Below are positions 1-8,865 of a DNA stretch of 64,000 nucleotides, piece by piece. The stretch's first letter is position 1; the number at the start of each line of letters is the position of its first letter. Where the stretch lies: contig NZ_BAYD01000049.1 in the NCBI RefSeq assembly GCF_000685075.1, positions 1-64,000 on the forward strand, given 5' to 3'. The translations under genes and the position numbers were made by a program. The notes below the pieces were generated by a model. It had not been told where the DNA came from. It made no database searches and saw only the letters and a program-made list of their open reading frames with translations. The stretch comes from Paraburkholderia oxyphila NBRC 105797 (GTDB lineage: Bacteria; Pseudomonadota; Gammaproteobacteria; Burkholderiales; Burkholderiaceae).

Positions 1-1
1 A

Positions 2-1675
2 ATGACCCCCGCAAGTCTTTTGGAGCAATACGGCCCACGCGAGTCGATGGAATACGACGTGGTGATCGTAGGCGGCGGCCCGGCGGGCCTGTCCGCGGCG
101 ATCCGCCTGAAGCAGCTGGCAGCAGAGAAAGGCGTCGAGATCGGCGTATGCGTGCTGGAGAAAGGCTCGGAGATCGGAGCGCATATCCTCTCGGGCGCGG
201 TCATGGACCCGCGCGCCATCGACGAGCTCATTCCCGACTGGAAGGAGCAAGGCGCGCCGCTGAACGTGCCTGTGACCGAAGATCAATTCCTTTTCCTGAC
301 GGAAAACGGCGCGAAGGCCGTGCCCAACTGGGCGCTGCCGGACAACTTCAAGAATCACGGTAACTACGTGATCAGCCTCGCGAATGTCACGCGCTGGCTG
401 GGCCAGCAGGCCGAAGCGCTGGGCGTGGAAATCTTCCCGGGCTTCCCGGCTGCCGAAGTGCTCTACAACGATGATGGCTCGGTCAAGGGCGTGGCGACCG
501 GCAACATGGGTGTCGGCAAGGATGGCGAGCCCACGGAGAACTTCCAGCTCGGCATGGAGCTGCATGCCAAGTACACGCTGTTTGCCGAAGGTTGCCGCGG
601 GCACCTGGGCCGTCAGCTCAACGAAAAGCTCAAGCTGGGCAAGGATGCCGACCCGCAGGTCTACGGCATCGGCATCAAGGAACTGTGGGAGATCGACCCT
701 GCAAAGCACAAGCCGGGTCTGGTGATCCACACGGCAGGCTGGCCGCTCGAGAAGGACACCTACGGCGGCTCGTTCCTCTACCACATCGACAACAACCAGG
801 TGATGGTGGGCTTTGTCGTCGGTCTCGCATATCAGAACCCCTATCTCTCGCCCTTCGAGGAATTCCAGCGCTACAAGACGCACCCGGCGATCCGCAAGTA
901 TCTGGAAGGCGGCAAGCGGGTTTCGTATGGCGCGCGCGCGATGACGGCGGGCGGACTGATGTCGCTGCCGAAGCTCGTGTTCCCGGGCGGCGCGCTGGTG
1001 GGCGACGACGCGGGCTTCCTGAACGCGGCACGCATCAAGGGCAGCCACGCGGCGATCAAGACTGGCATGCTCGCGGCGGAAGCCGCGTTCGATGCGGTGC
1101 AGGCAGGCCGCCAGAGCGATGAACTGACGGCCTACCCGGAAGCGTTCAAGCAGTCGTGGCTCTACACGGAGCTCTACAAGGCGCGCAACTTCAAGCAGTG
1201 GATGAGCAAGGGCCTGTATCTGGGCACGCTGATGGTGGGCATCGAGCAGAAGCTGCTGGGCGGCAACGTGCCGTGGACGCTGCATCACCAGCATCGCGAC
1301 CACGAGATGCTGCGTCCGGCCTCACAGTGCAAGCCGATCGAGTATCCGAAGCCCGACGGCAAGCTCACGTTCGACCGTCTCTCTTCCGTGTTCATCTCCA
1401 ACACGAATCACGAAGAGAACCAGCCCGCGCATCTGACGCTGAAGGACGCAAGCGTACCGGTGAACGTGAATCTGCGCACCTATGCAGGCCCTGAGGGGCG
1501 CTTCTGCCCGGCCGCCGTCTACGAATTCGTGAAGAACGACGACGGCAGCGACCGCCTGCAGATCAACGCGCAGAACTGCGTGCACTGCAAGACCTGCGAC
1601 ATCAAGGACCCGACGCAGAACATCGTGTGGGTCACGCCCGAAGGTGGCGGCGGGCCGAACTATCCGAACATGTAA
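2..1675 (+). CDS. Electron transfer flavoprotein-ubiquinone oxidoreductase
   Basis: Passes electrons from reduced electron-transfer flavoprotein, which collects them from acyl-CoA and amino-acid dehydrogenases, to the membrane quinone pool. The 557 residues match the usual family length, so the ATG at base 2 is probably the true start even though the upstream region is missing. An FAD-binding glycine-rich motif (VIVGGGPAGL, residues 21-30) opens the protein. The C-terminal 4Fe-4S ferredoxin-like module has Cys502, Cys526, Cys529 and Cys532 (CVHCKTC). It probably sits on the inner face of the cytoplasmic membrane. It is followed directly by a bidirectional terminator shared with aroC. No ETF subunit gene is in the window. 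Confidence 0.95.
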   Translation: MTPASLLEQYGPRESMEYDVVIVGGGPAGLSAAIRLKQLAAEKGVEIGVCVLEKGSEIGAHILSGAVMDPRAIDELIPDWKEQGAPLNVPVTEDQFLFLTENGAKAVPNWALPDNFKNHGNYVISLANVTRWLGQQAEALGVEIFPGFPAAEVLYNDDGSVKGVATGNMGVGKDGEPTENFQLGMELHAKYTLFAEGCRGHLGRQLNEKLKLGKDADPQVYGIGIKELWEIDPAKHKPGLVIHTAGWPLEKDTYGGSFLYHIDNNQVMVGFVVGLAYQNPYLSPFEEFQRYKTHPAIRKYLEGGKRVSYGARAMTAGGLMSLPKLVFPGGALVGDDAGFLNAARIKGSHAAIKTGMLAAEAAFDAVQAGRQSDELTAYPEAFKQSWLYTELYKARNFKQWMSKGLYLGTLMVGIEQKLLGGNVPWTLHHQHRDHEMLRPASQCKPIEYPKPDGKLTFDRLSSVFISNTNHEENQPAHLTLKDASVPVNVNLRTYAGPEGRFCPAAVYEFVKNDDGSDRLQINAQNCVHCKTCDIKDPTQNIVWVTPEGGGGPNYPNM

Positions 1676-1690
1676 GCCCGGAAATCAACA

Positions 1691-1718
1691 AAAAAACCGC
1701 TCCCCGGAGCGGTTTTTT
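1691..1718. terminator. Bidirectional rho-independent terminator between the ETF-QO gene and aroC
   Basis: Perfect inverted repeat with A-run, 13-base arm (1691-1703), two-base centre and complementary arm ending in six T (1706-1718). It lies 15 bases after the ETF-QO stop and 42 bases beyond the aroC stop on the other strand, so it can end both convergent transcripts. Confidence 0.9.
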
Positions 1719-1760
1719 CGTTTCATGCGTGCGCGGCAGGGGTTGCCTCCCGCGCGGCAA

Positions 1761-2861
1761 TCAGGCGTCGCTGGCCGGGATCTTCGGCGTCGTCACGACG
1801 ACATCGCCGTTTTGCGCGCGATGACGCAACGCATGGTCGATCAGCACGAGCGCGAGCATCGCCTCGGCGATGGGCGTCGCGCGGATGCCCACGCATGGGT
1901 CGTGGCGGCCAAAGGTCTCGACCGTGGCCGACTCGCCCGTCTTGTCGATCGAGCGGCGCGGCGTGCGGATGCTCGACGTCGGCTTGATGGCGATCGACAC
2001 GGTGATGTCCTGCCCCGTCGAAATGCCGCCGAGCACGCCGCCCGCGTGGTTACTGTGAAAGCCACCGGGCATGAGCTCGTCGCCGTGCTCCGAGCCGCGC
2101 TGCGCCACGCTGGCGAAGCCCGCGCCGATCTCGACGCCCTTCACGGCATTGATGCCCATCATGGCGTGCGCGATGTCGGCGTCGAGGCGGTCGAACAGCG
2201 GCTCGCCCCAGCCCACCGGCACGCCGCTCGCCACCACGTCGATGCGCGCGCCGATCGAGTCGCCGTCCTTGCGCAAGGCGTCCATATAGGCCTCGAGCTG
2301 CGGCACGACATCCGCGTTCGGGGCGAAGAACGGGTTTTCGGGCACGTGCTTCCAGTCGACGAACGGCACATCGATCTCGCCGAGCGCGCTCATGCAGCCG
2401 CGCACTTCCACGCCAAAGCGCTCGCGCAGCCACTTCTTCGCGACGGCACCCGCCGCGACCGTGGGCGCCGTCAGGCGCGCCGACGAGCGGCCGCCGCCGC
2501 GATAGTCGCGGATGCCGTACTTCTGCCAGTAGGTGTAATCGGCGTGACCCGGGCGGAAGGTCTCGGCGATGTTGCCGTAGTCCTTGCTGCGCTGGTCGGT
2601 GTTGCGGATCAGGAGCGCGATGGGCGTGCCCGTCGTCACGCCCTCGAACACGCCCGAAAGAATCTCGACCTTGTCCTCTTCCTGGCGTTGCGTGACGTGG
2701 CGCGAGGTGCCAGGACGGCGGCGGTCCAGGTCGATCTGGATGTCGACTTCGGTGAGCGCCATGCCGGGCGGGCAGCCGTCGATGACACAGCCGATGGCCG
2801 GGCCGTGGGATTCGCCGAAGGTGGTGACGGTGAAAAGCGTACCGAGCGTGTTGCCGGACAT
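1761..2861 (-). CDS. aroC: Chorismate synthase
   Basis: Last step of the shikimate pathway: converts 5-enolpyruvylshikimate-3-phosphate to chorismate using reduced FMN. The 366 residues fit the family. The N-terminal signature with GESHG (residues 16-20, containing the conserved His19), the central [10 protein letters not shown] block and the C-terminal [17 protein letters not shown] signature are all present. It is the last gene of a leftward group behind the MFS-acyltransferase gene, with a gap of about 240 bases that leaves room for its own promoter. Confidence 0.97.
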   Translation of the reverse strand: MSGNTLGTLFTVTTFGESHGPAIGCVIDGCPPGMALTEVDIQIDLDRRRPGTSRHVTQRQEEDKVEILSGVFEGVTTGTPIALLIRNTDQRSKDYGNIAETFRPGHADYTYWQKYGIRDYRGGGRSSARLTAPTVAAGAVAKKWLRERFGVEVRGCMSALGEIDVPFVDWKHVPENPFFAPNADVVPQLEAYMDALRKDGDSIGARIDVVASGVPVGWGEPLFDRLDADIAHAMMGINAVKGVEIGAGFASVAQRGSEHGDELMPGGFHSNHAGGVLGGISTGQDITVSIAIKPTSSIRTPRRSIDKTGESATVETFGRHDPCVGIRATPIAEAMLALVLIDHALRHRAQNGDVVVTTPKIPASDA

Positions 2862-3099
2862 GGCGGTCGTCCAAAGTGAATCGGGGAATCCAGCATTATG
2901 CCAGCCCGCGCGGCGGCCCGCCCGGCTAGACTATGCGCGGCACGCGGCTCGGCGCATCGCCGGGCGCGCATGTCTCACGTTTGTGCCGCCCGTGTACCGG
3001 CCTGTGTGCCGTGCATGTGCCGCACTTGCGCGACGTTTGCACCGGCTTTCCGCCACCCCTGAGCCGCTTCTGCGAGCGAGCGGGCGCTACCCGCTTCGC

Positions 3100-5076
3100 T
3101 CAGCGCCGCGCGCCGCGCAACTCGGCCACCGTGCGCTGCAGGACCTCGGGCGTTACCTCGCCGGGCGCCACCGGCTCGCCCACCGCCAGCGTGAGCCGGC
3201 TCGTCAGCCCGCGCCGCACCGGCCGCTCCTGCCCCGACGCCGCATGCCGCGAGAACACGCTGCCCCACAGCCCGCGCAGCGCCATCGGCACGACCGGCGC
3301 GGGGTGGCGCTTGAGGATCTCCGTCACGCCGTGACGGAACGGATTCATGTCGCCGGTTTTCGTCAGCTTGCCTTCGGGAAAGATGCAAACGAGATCACCC
3401 TCGGCGAGCGCTTGAGCGCACGTGTCGTAGGCCGCCGTGAGCATCGCCGCATTCTCGTGCGCGGGCGCGATCGGGATGGCCTTGGCGTGCCGGAACAGCC
3501 AGCCGAGCAGCGGCGAGCGGAAGATCTGGTGATCCATCACGAAGCGGATCGGCCGCGGGCTCTCGGCCATGATGACCACGGCATCGACATAGCTCACGTG
3601 ATTGCAGACCAGCACCGCCGCGCCCTCGGCCGGAATGCGCTCGGCATGGACGAGCCGCACGCGATAGACGGTATGCACGAGCACCCACGCCACGAAGCGC
3701 AGCAGGAACTCGGGCACGAGCGTGTAGATGTACGCGGCCACGACGATGTTGAGCAGCGCGGTCGTGAGAAAGATGCCTGGAATGCCGACGCCCGCGGCCG
3801 TCAGCGCCATCGCCATGAGCGCCGAGACGATCATGAACAGCGAGTTGAGAATGTTGTTCGCGGCGATGATGCGCGCGCGGTGGCTGGGCGCGCTGCGGCT
3901 CTGGATCAGCGCGTAGAGCGGCACGCTGTAGAGGCCGCCGAACATCGCGAGCAGGAACAGATCGGCGAGCACGCGCCAGTGCGCGGGCATGCGCACGAAC
4001 TCGCCCACCGAGAGCAGATGCGGCGCCGTGGGCAACGCATGGCTCGCGAAGAACAGGTCGATGCCGAACACGCTCATGCCGATCGAGCCGAGCGGCACGA
4101 GGCCGATCTCGATGCGCCGCCGCGACAACTTCTCGCACAGCAGCGAGCCGAAGCCAATGCCGAGCGAGAACATGGCGAGCAGCAAGGTCACGACGTCGGG
4201 ATTGGCCGACAGCACGTCCTTCGCGAAGTTGAAGAACGAGGCCAGAAAGGTCGCGCCGACGAACCACAGCCACGAAATCCCGAGCAGGCTCAGGAATACG
4301 GTGCGGTTGCCATGCGCGAGGCGCAGGTTGCGCCAGGTCTCGGAAAACGGATTCCAGTTGATCTGCAGGTCCGGCTGCGGCGGCGCGCAGGGTGGCACGA
4401 ACGCGCTGGCCACGCGGCCGACCAGCGCGATGCCGATGCACATCCCGCCGAGCCACCACGCGCCCACCGGCGGCCCGGCCAGGGCCTGGGCGGAAGCGGC
4501 ATCGGACGCGCCGATGCCGGCCGCGATGCCGCCCACGATCGTCCCGATCAGGATCGCCACGAAGGTGCCCATCTCCACGAGCCCGTTGCCGCCGACGAGC
4601 TCGTCTTCCGCGAGTTTTTGCGGCAGGTACGCGTACTTGATGGGCCCGAACACGGTGGAATGCACGCCCATCAGGAAGGTGCAGAGATAGAGCAGCGGCG
4701 CGCTGTGCATCCAGAAGCCCGCGGCGCCGATCAGCATCACCGCGATCTCGAAGGTCTTGACCCAGCGCGTGAGCACGGCCTTGTCGAACTTGTCGGCGAT
4801 CTGTCCCGACGTAGCGGAGAAGAGCACGAACGGCACGATGAAGATGGCCGAGATCAGGAACGCCACCGTCTTCGGATCGACGCCCGAAAAGCGCGCCGCC
4901 TGATAGGTCACGAGCGACGTGAAGCCGATCTTGAAGACGTTGTCGTTCATCGCACCGAGGAACTGCGTCCAGAAGAACGGCGCGAAGCGGCGCTGGCGCA
5001 GCAGCGCGAACTGCGAGCCATGGTTGCTCGCTTCACGGGCCGCGCGCTGCGCGACGGGCATCGGACTTTCGCTCAT
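3100..5076 (-). CDS. MFS transporter fused to a PlsC-type acyltransferase (LplT-Aas-like)
   Basis: A 658-residue protein. Roughly the first 430 residues form a multi-span major facilitator domain; the C-terminus is a 1-acylglycerol-phosphate acyltransferase domain with the HX4D catalytic motif (NHVSYVD, 492-498) and FPEG (566-569). By analogy with the E. coli LplT and Aas pair it may flip lysophospholipids inward and re-acylate them in one polypeptide; this role is inferred. The frame is open back to 5145, but that longer version would begin inside a terminator hairpin (5116-5143), so I prefer the ATG at 5076. It lies between the CBS gene and aroC on the same strand. Confidence 0.85.
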   Translation of the reverse strand: MSESPMPVAQRAAREASNHGSQFALLRQRRFAPFFWTQFLGAMNDNVFKIGFTSLVTYQAARFSGVDPKTVAFLISAIFIVPFVLFSATSGQIADKFDKAVLTRWVKTFEIAVMLIGAAGFWMHSAPLLYLCTFLMGVHSTVFGPIKYAYLPQKLAEDELVGGNGLVEMGTFVAILIGTIVGGIAAGIGASDAASAQALAGPPVGAWWLGGMCIGIALVGRVASAFVPPCAPPQPDLQINWNPFSETWRNLRLAHGNRTVFLSLLGISWLWFVGATFLASFFNFAKDVLSANPDVVTLLLAMFSLGIGFGSLLCEKLSRRRIEIGLVPLGSIGMSVFGIDLFFASHALPTAPHLLSVGEFVRMPAHWRVLADLFLLAMFGGLYSVPLYALIQSRSAPSHRARIIAANNILNSLFMIVSALMAMALTAAGVGIPGIFLTTALLNIVVAAYIYTLVPEFLLRFVAWVLVHTVYRVRLVHAERIPAEGAAVLVCNHVSYVDAVVIMAESPRPIRFVMDHQIFRSPLLGWLFRHAKAIPIAPAHENAAMLTAAYDTCAQALAEGDLVCIFPEGKLTKTGDMNPFRHGVTEILKRHPAPVVPMALRGLWGSVFSRHAASGQERPVRRGLTSRLTLAVGEPVAPGEVTPEVLQRTVAELRGARR

Positions 5077-5115
5077 CGAGTCGGATTTATGCTGTAGGAA
5101 TTGGAAGCCAGACGT

Positions 5116-5143
5116 GAAAAAGCGCGCTTGACGCGCGCTTTTC
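5116..5143 (-). terminator. Terminator after the CBS-domain gene
   Basis: GC-rich hairpin (GCGCGC arms at 5122-5127 and 5133-5138) flanked by A-run and T-run, so it can act on both strands. On the minus strand it falls 66 bases past the CBS gene stop and 40 bases before the chosen start of the MFS-acyltransferase gene, so those two genes are probably separate transcription units or only partly coupled. Confidence 0.75.
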
Positions 5144-5208
5144 AAGCGGGTTTGTGCGGGTTCGCCTCGCTGTGCACGTCGCGCGTGATCGCGCGCGCGG
5201 CACCGGGA

Positions 5209-5664
5209 TCAGCGCCCCGAATGTTGCTCCTCTTCGGGCCAGTCGCGAATATAGGCCTTGAGCAGCTTGTTCTCGAAGCCCTGTGCCTCCACCACCGCCT
5301 TCGCGACGTCGTAGAACGAGATCACGCCCATCAGCGAGCGGCTTTCCATGACGGGCAGATAGCGCACGTGATGCTCGAGCATCATGCGGCGCACTTCGTC
5401 GACCTCGGTTTCGGGCGTGCAGGTAATGGGGTGGTCGTCCATGACCTTGCGGATCGTGGTGGTGCCGACGCTGCCGCCATTCGTGCGCAGCGTGAGAATG
5501 ATCTCGCGGAACGTGAGCATGCCGACGAGATCGCCATACTCCATGACCACGAGCGAGCCGATATCGTGCTCGGCCATGGTGTTCACCGCGTCATGCAGCG
5601 ACGTCTCGGGCGTAACGGTGTAGAGCGTATTGCCCTTGACTTTGAGAATGTCGCTCACACGCAT
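5209..5664 (-). CDS. CBS-domain protein (paired CBS module)
   Basis: A 151-residue soluble protein made of two CBS domains (about 7-62 and 73-131) and little else. Such stand-alone pairs bind adenosyl ligands such as AMP, ATP or SAM and act as energy or ligand sensors; the partner is unknown here. A strong ribosome binding site (AGGAGA, seven bases ahead) fixes the ATG at 5664. Transcription probably ends at the hairpin at 5116-5143. Confidence 0.9.
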   Translation of the reverse strand: MRVSDILKVKGNTLYTVTPETSLHDAVNTMAEHDIGSLVVMEYGDLVGMLTFREIILTLRTNGGSVGTTTIRKVMDDHPITCTPETEVDEVRRMMLEHHVRYLPVMESRSLMGVISFYDVAKAVVEAQGFENKLLKAYIRDWPEEEQHSGR

Positions 5665-6095
5665 GATGTGTCTCCTGTGCCGATGGACCCGGTAGTGAAG
5701 CGCCGGGCCTCATCCCATGCAAAAAATGTTGTCGGCGCTGGCGCCAATCGTTGGGGGAGATGCTGAAAAGAATTCCTGCCTCTTTTCGATGCTATCGGAA
5801 AGGCCTGCAAAAGGAAAGACGCGCCAAAGCGGGCCGAAAGGCGCGAATCTGGCCAGAAACGGCCTGCTCCAGCGCTCAAACACCGGCTTTTTCGCAAAAC
5901 GAGCGGCGTCTTGCCGGCCATTTGCCCTATGTCTTGTGGCCAGCAAGCGACGCTCCCGAGCGCGCGCGCGGCGCGGCCGGCAAGCCGGAGCCCCCCGCCG
6001 CCCGCCCCCGCGATACGTCCCCGGCGCGCACGGGCCGATGTTACGATGCCTGCACCTTTCACCCGACGCCGGTTCGCGCCGGCTGTGCTGCCACG
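5665..6095. other. Intergenic region between the CBS gene and metY (431 bases)
   Basis: Divergent spacer that must hold the promoters of the CBS gene and of metY. No convincing coding sequence: open frames in it are short or read through into metY from non-initiating contexts. I could not fold it into a SAM-family riboswitch by eye and assign none. Confidence 0.5.
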
Positions 6096-7421
6096 ATGTC
6101 CGACCCACGCTTCGACACGCTCGCGCTGCATGCCGGCGCCGCGCCCGACCCCGTCACCGGTGCCCGTGCGACGCCGATTTATCAGACCACGTCGTTCTCG
6201 TTTCGCGACACCGACCATGCGGCGGCGCTCTTCAACATGGAACGCGCGGGCCATGTGTACTCGCGCATCTCGAACCCCACGGTCGCCGTGTTCGAGGAGC
6301 GCGTGGCCGCGCTCGAAGGCGGCGCGGGCGCGATCGGCACCGCGAGCGGCCAGGCGGCGCTGCATCTGGCCATCGCCACGCTGATGGGCGCAGGCGCGCA
6401 TATCGTGGCCTCCACGGCGCTCTACGGCGGCTCGCACAACCTGCTCGACTACACGCTGCGCCGCTTCGGCATCGAAACGACCTTCGTGAAGCCAGGCGAC
6501 CTGGACGCCTGGCGCGCGGCGCTGCGCCCCAACACGCGCCTGCTGTTCGGCGAGACGCTGGGCAATCCGGGGCTCGATGTGCTCGATATCGCCGGCGTCG
6601 CGCAGATCGCTCATGAGCACCGCGTCCCGCTGCTCGTCGACTCGACCTTCACGACGCCCTATCTGCTGCGCCCGTTCGAGCACGGCGCCGATTTCGTCTA
6701 CCACTCGGCCACGAAATTCCTGGGCGGCCACGGCACGACCATCGGCGGCGTGCTGGTGGACGGCGGCACCTTCGACTTCGAAGCCTCGGGCCGGTTTCCC
6801 GAATTCACCGAGCCCTATGCGGGCTTTCACGGCATGGTCTTCAGCGAGGAAAGCAGCGTCGCGCCGTTCCTGCTGCGCGCGCGCCGCGAAGGCCTGCGCG
6901 ACTTCGGCGCGTGCCTGCATCCGCAGGCCGCGTGGCAACTGCTGCAAGGCATCGAGACGCTGCCGCTGCGCATGGAGCGGCACGTGGCGAACACGCGGCG
7001 CATCGTCGAATTTCTCGATGCGCACGACGCCGTGCAGTCGGTGGCGTATCCCGAGTTGCCGCAGCATCCCGATCACGCACTCGCCAGGCGCCTGCTGCCG
7101 CGCGGCGCGGGCGCCGTGTTCAGCTTCGATCTGGCTGGAGGGCGTGAGGCCGGCAAGCGCTTCATCGAGTCGCTTTCGCTCTTCTCGCATCTGGCGAACG
7201 TGGGCGACGCGCGCTCGCTCGTGATCCACCCCGCTTCCACCACGCACTTCCGCATGGACGAGGCCGCGCTCGCCGCGGCGGGCATTGGCGCGGGCACGAT
7301 CCGCCTGTCGATCGGCCTCGAAGACCCCGACGATTTGATCGACGATCTCAAGCGCGCGCTCAAGGCGTCGCAGAAAGCGGCCCCCGCCGCCAAAGCCGCA
7401 GCGGGCAAGGAGGCGTCATGA
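6096..7421 (+). CDS. metY: O-acetylhomoserine sulfhydrylase-type PLP enzyme
   Basis: PLP-dependent enzyme of the Cys/Met metabolism family, 441 residues. The length and the FHGMVFSEE region favour O-acetylhomoserine sulfhydrylase (homocysteine from O-acetylhomoserine and sulfide) over O-succinylhomoserine sulfhydrylase or cystathionine lyases, which are nearer 390 residues. The Schiff-base lysine is K207 in HSATKFLGGHG. The frame is open upstream to 5751, but homology begins at MSDPRFDTLALHAG, so the ATG at 6096 is the start. Its stop overlaps the next start (ATGA), so it is translationally coupled to the alpha/beta hydrolase. Confidence 0.85.
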   Translation: MSDPRFDTLALHAGAAPDPVTGARATPIYQTTSFSFRDTDHAAALFNMERAGHVYSRISNPTVAVFEERVAALEGGAGAIGTASGQAALHLAIATLMGAGAHIVASTALYGGSHNLLDYTLRRFGIETTFVKPGDLDAWRAALRPNTRLLFGETLGNPGLDVLDIAGVAQIAHEHRVPLLVDSTFTTPYLLRPFEHGADFVYHSATKFLGGHGTTIGGVLVDGGTFDFEASGRFPEFTEPYAGFHGMVFSEESSVAPFLLRARREGLRDFGACLHPQAAWQLLQGIETLPLRMERHVANTRRIVEFLDAHDAVQSVAYPELPQHPDHALARRLLPRGAGAVFSFDLAGGREAGKRFIESLSLFSHLANVGDARSLVIHPASTTHFRMDEAALAAAGIGAGTIRLSIGLEDPDDLIDDLKRALKASQKAAPAAKAAAGKEAS

Positions 7422-8260
7422 TCGTCGACGTCGCAGGCCAATCCGTCTACGCCTACACGGGCGGCCGCCCATTCGATCCGGCCCGGCCGGTGGCCGTGTT
7501 CGTCCACGGGGCGCAGCACGATCACAGCGTCTGGGCGCTGCAATCGCGCTACTTCGCGCATCACGGCTTCAGCGTGCTGGCCGTCGACTTGCCGGGCCAT
7601 ATGCGCAGCGCGGGGCCGGCGCTCACGAGCATCGGCGCGCTCGCCGACTGGCTCGACGCCTTGCTTGCGGCGCTCGAGGTCGACGAGGCGTTCGTCGCCG
7701 GGCACAGCATGGGCTCGCTCGTGGCGCTCGAATTCGCCGCGCGCCACCCCGAGCGCGCCGCGGCCGTCGCGCTGCTCGCCACCGCCATTCCGATGGTCGT
7801 CTCCTCCGCGCTGCTCGAGGCCGCGCGCGAGCGCGAGCCGGAAGCCATTGCGCTCGTGAACGCCTGGTCGCATTCGACGCTCGCGGCCAAGCCTTCGAGC
7901 CCCGGCCCCGGCTTCTGGCTGCGCGGCATGAACCAGCGGCTGATGGAGCGCGTCGCGGCGTCAGGCGAGCCGCAGCTCTTTCACACCGACTTCGCGGCCT
8001 GCAATGGCTACGCGGACGGCCTCGCGAGCGCGGCCAAGGTGCGCTGCCCGGTGCGCCTGATTGTCGGCCAGCGCGACATGATGACCCCGCCGCGCGCAGC
8101 CGGCGCGCTCGCGAAGGCGCTCGCGCACGCGGGAGTCACCGTCGATACGGTGACGCTGGACGCAGGGCACGCGCTGATGGCGGAGCAGCCCGACGCAACG
8201 CTCGACGCGCTCTATGGTTTTGCGGTGCAGCATGGGCCGCGGATTGTGGGGAACGACTGA
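7418..8260 (+). CDS. Alpha/beta hydrolase coupled to metY
   Basis: A 280-residue alpha/beta-fold hydrolase without signal peptide. The oxyanion-hole HG motif (residues 30-31), VDLPGH (56-61) and the nucleophile elbow GHSMG with Ser97 are clear; the acid is probably the Asp in VGQRDMM and the base the His in LDAGHALM. A strong AAGGAGG lies inside the end of metY, and the ATGA overlap shows cotranslation. The substrate is unknown; the coupling suggests an ester or thioester linked to homoserine or sulfur metabolism, but that is inference. Confidence 0.85.
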   Translation: MIVDVAGQSVYAYTGGRPFDPARPVAVFVHGAQHDHSVWALQSRYFAHHGFSVLAVDLPGHMRSAGPALTSIGALADWLDALLAALEVDEAFVAGHSMGSLVALEFAARHPERAAAVALLATAIPMVVSSALLEAAREREPEAIALVNAWSHSTLAAKPSSPGPGFWLRGMNQRLMERVAASGEPQLFHTDFAACNGYADGLASAAKVRCPVRLIVGQRDMMTPPRAAGALAKALAHAGVTVDTVTLDAGHALMAEQPDATLDALYGFAVQHGPRIVGND

Positions 8261-8485
8261 CCGGACTGTTCCAGGGCCGGCCCGCATGAGCCGCGCGCGG
8301 CAGTACCGGATGCCGCGGCCAAGCCGGCGGGTTGGTCCGATGGGGCGGGCCGGCGGCCGGGCTAGCGGCAACGCGGTTGTCCCCGCAGTCGTGTCGGCCA
8401 AGGTTGCACGGTCGTTCGGATCGCCGGAGAATGTGGCCATGAGCGACCCTTGCGCGGCAGGATTCGATGCGCGAAGGAGGAGACC

Positions 8486-8806
8486 ATGAGTCACCCCATC
8501 CATACCGAGCACTTCGCGAATTTCGCGCAGTTCTATCCGTTCTATCTGAGCGAGCACAGCAACCTCATGTCGCGGCGGCTGCATTTCATCGGCTCGCTCG
8601 GTGTGATCGGCTGTGTCGCCATGGCGATCGCCACAGGCGACTGGCTCTGGCTGCCCGCCGCCGTGCTATGCGGCTATGGGTTTGCCTGGATCGGCCATTT
8701 CGCGTTCGAGAAGAACCACCCGGCCACCTTCCGCCATCCCATCTACAGCCTGATGGGCGACTGGGTCATGTTCTCGGATATCTGCCGCGGAAAGATCACG
8801 ATCTAG
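8486..8806 (+). CDS. DUF962 / Mpo1-like small membrane protein
   Basis: A 106-residue protein with hydrophobic segments in the middle (about 36-70) and conserved histidines in RRLHFIG and WIGHFAFEKNHPATF, the pattern of the DUF962/Mpo1 family. The yeast member Mpo1 is an Fe(II) dioxygenase that alpha-oxidises 2-hydroxy fatty acids; whether bacterial members do the same is not settled. The ATG at 8486 follows AAGGAGGAG; an in-frame earlier start at 8450 lacks such a site. It stands alone between the metY pair and the convergent YihY gene. Confidence 0.8.
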   Translation: MSHPIHTEHFANFAQFYPFYLSEHSNLMSRRLHFIGSLGVIGCVAMAIATGDWLWLPAAVLCGYGFAWIGHFAFEKNHPATFRHPIYSLMGDWVMFSDICRGKITI

Positions 8807-8865
8807 CCGATCGTTGTGTCCAATGGCCGCCGCCCGGTTGGATCACGGGCGGCGCCCGATTCCCC

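Noticed and set aside
2584-5097. 837-residue open frame on the plus strand
   Set aside because: Lies antisense to aroC and the MFS-acyltransferase gene; His/Arg/Asp-rich composition typical of GC-rich antisense frames and no recognisable domain.
5751-6095. N-terminal extension of the MetY frame
   Set aside because: The 115 extra residues are Arg/Ala/Pro-rich with no family similarity; homology starts at 6096.
5665-6095. Riboswitch upstream of metY
   Set aside because: I could not identify the conserved core of any SAM or SAH riboswitch class by eye, so none is claimed; a covariance-model search would settle it.
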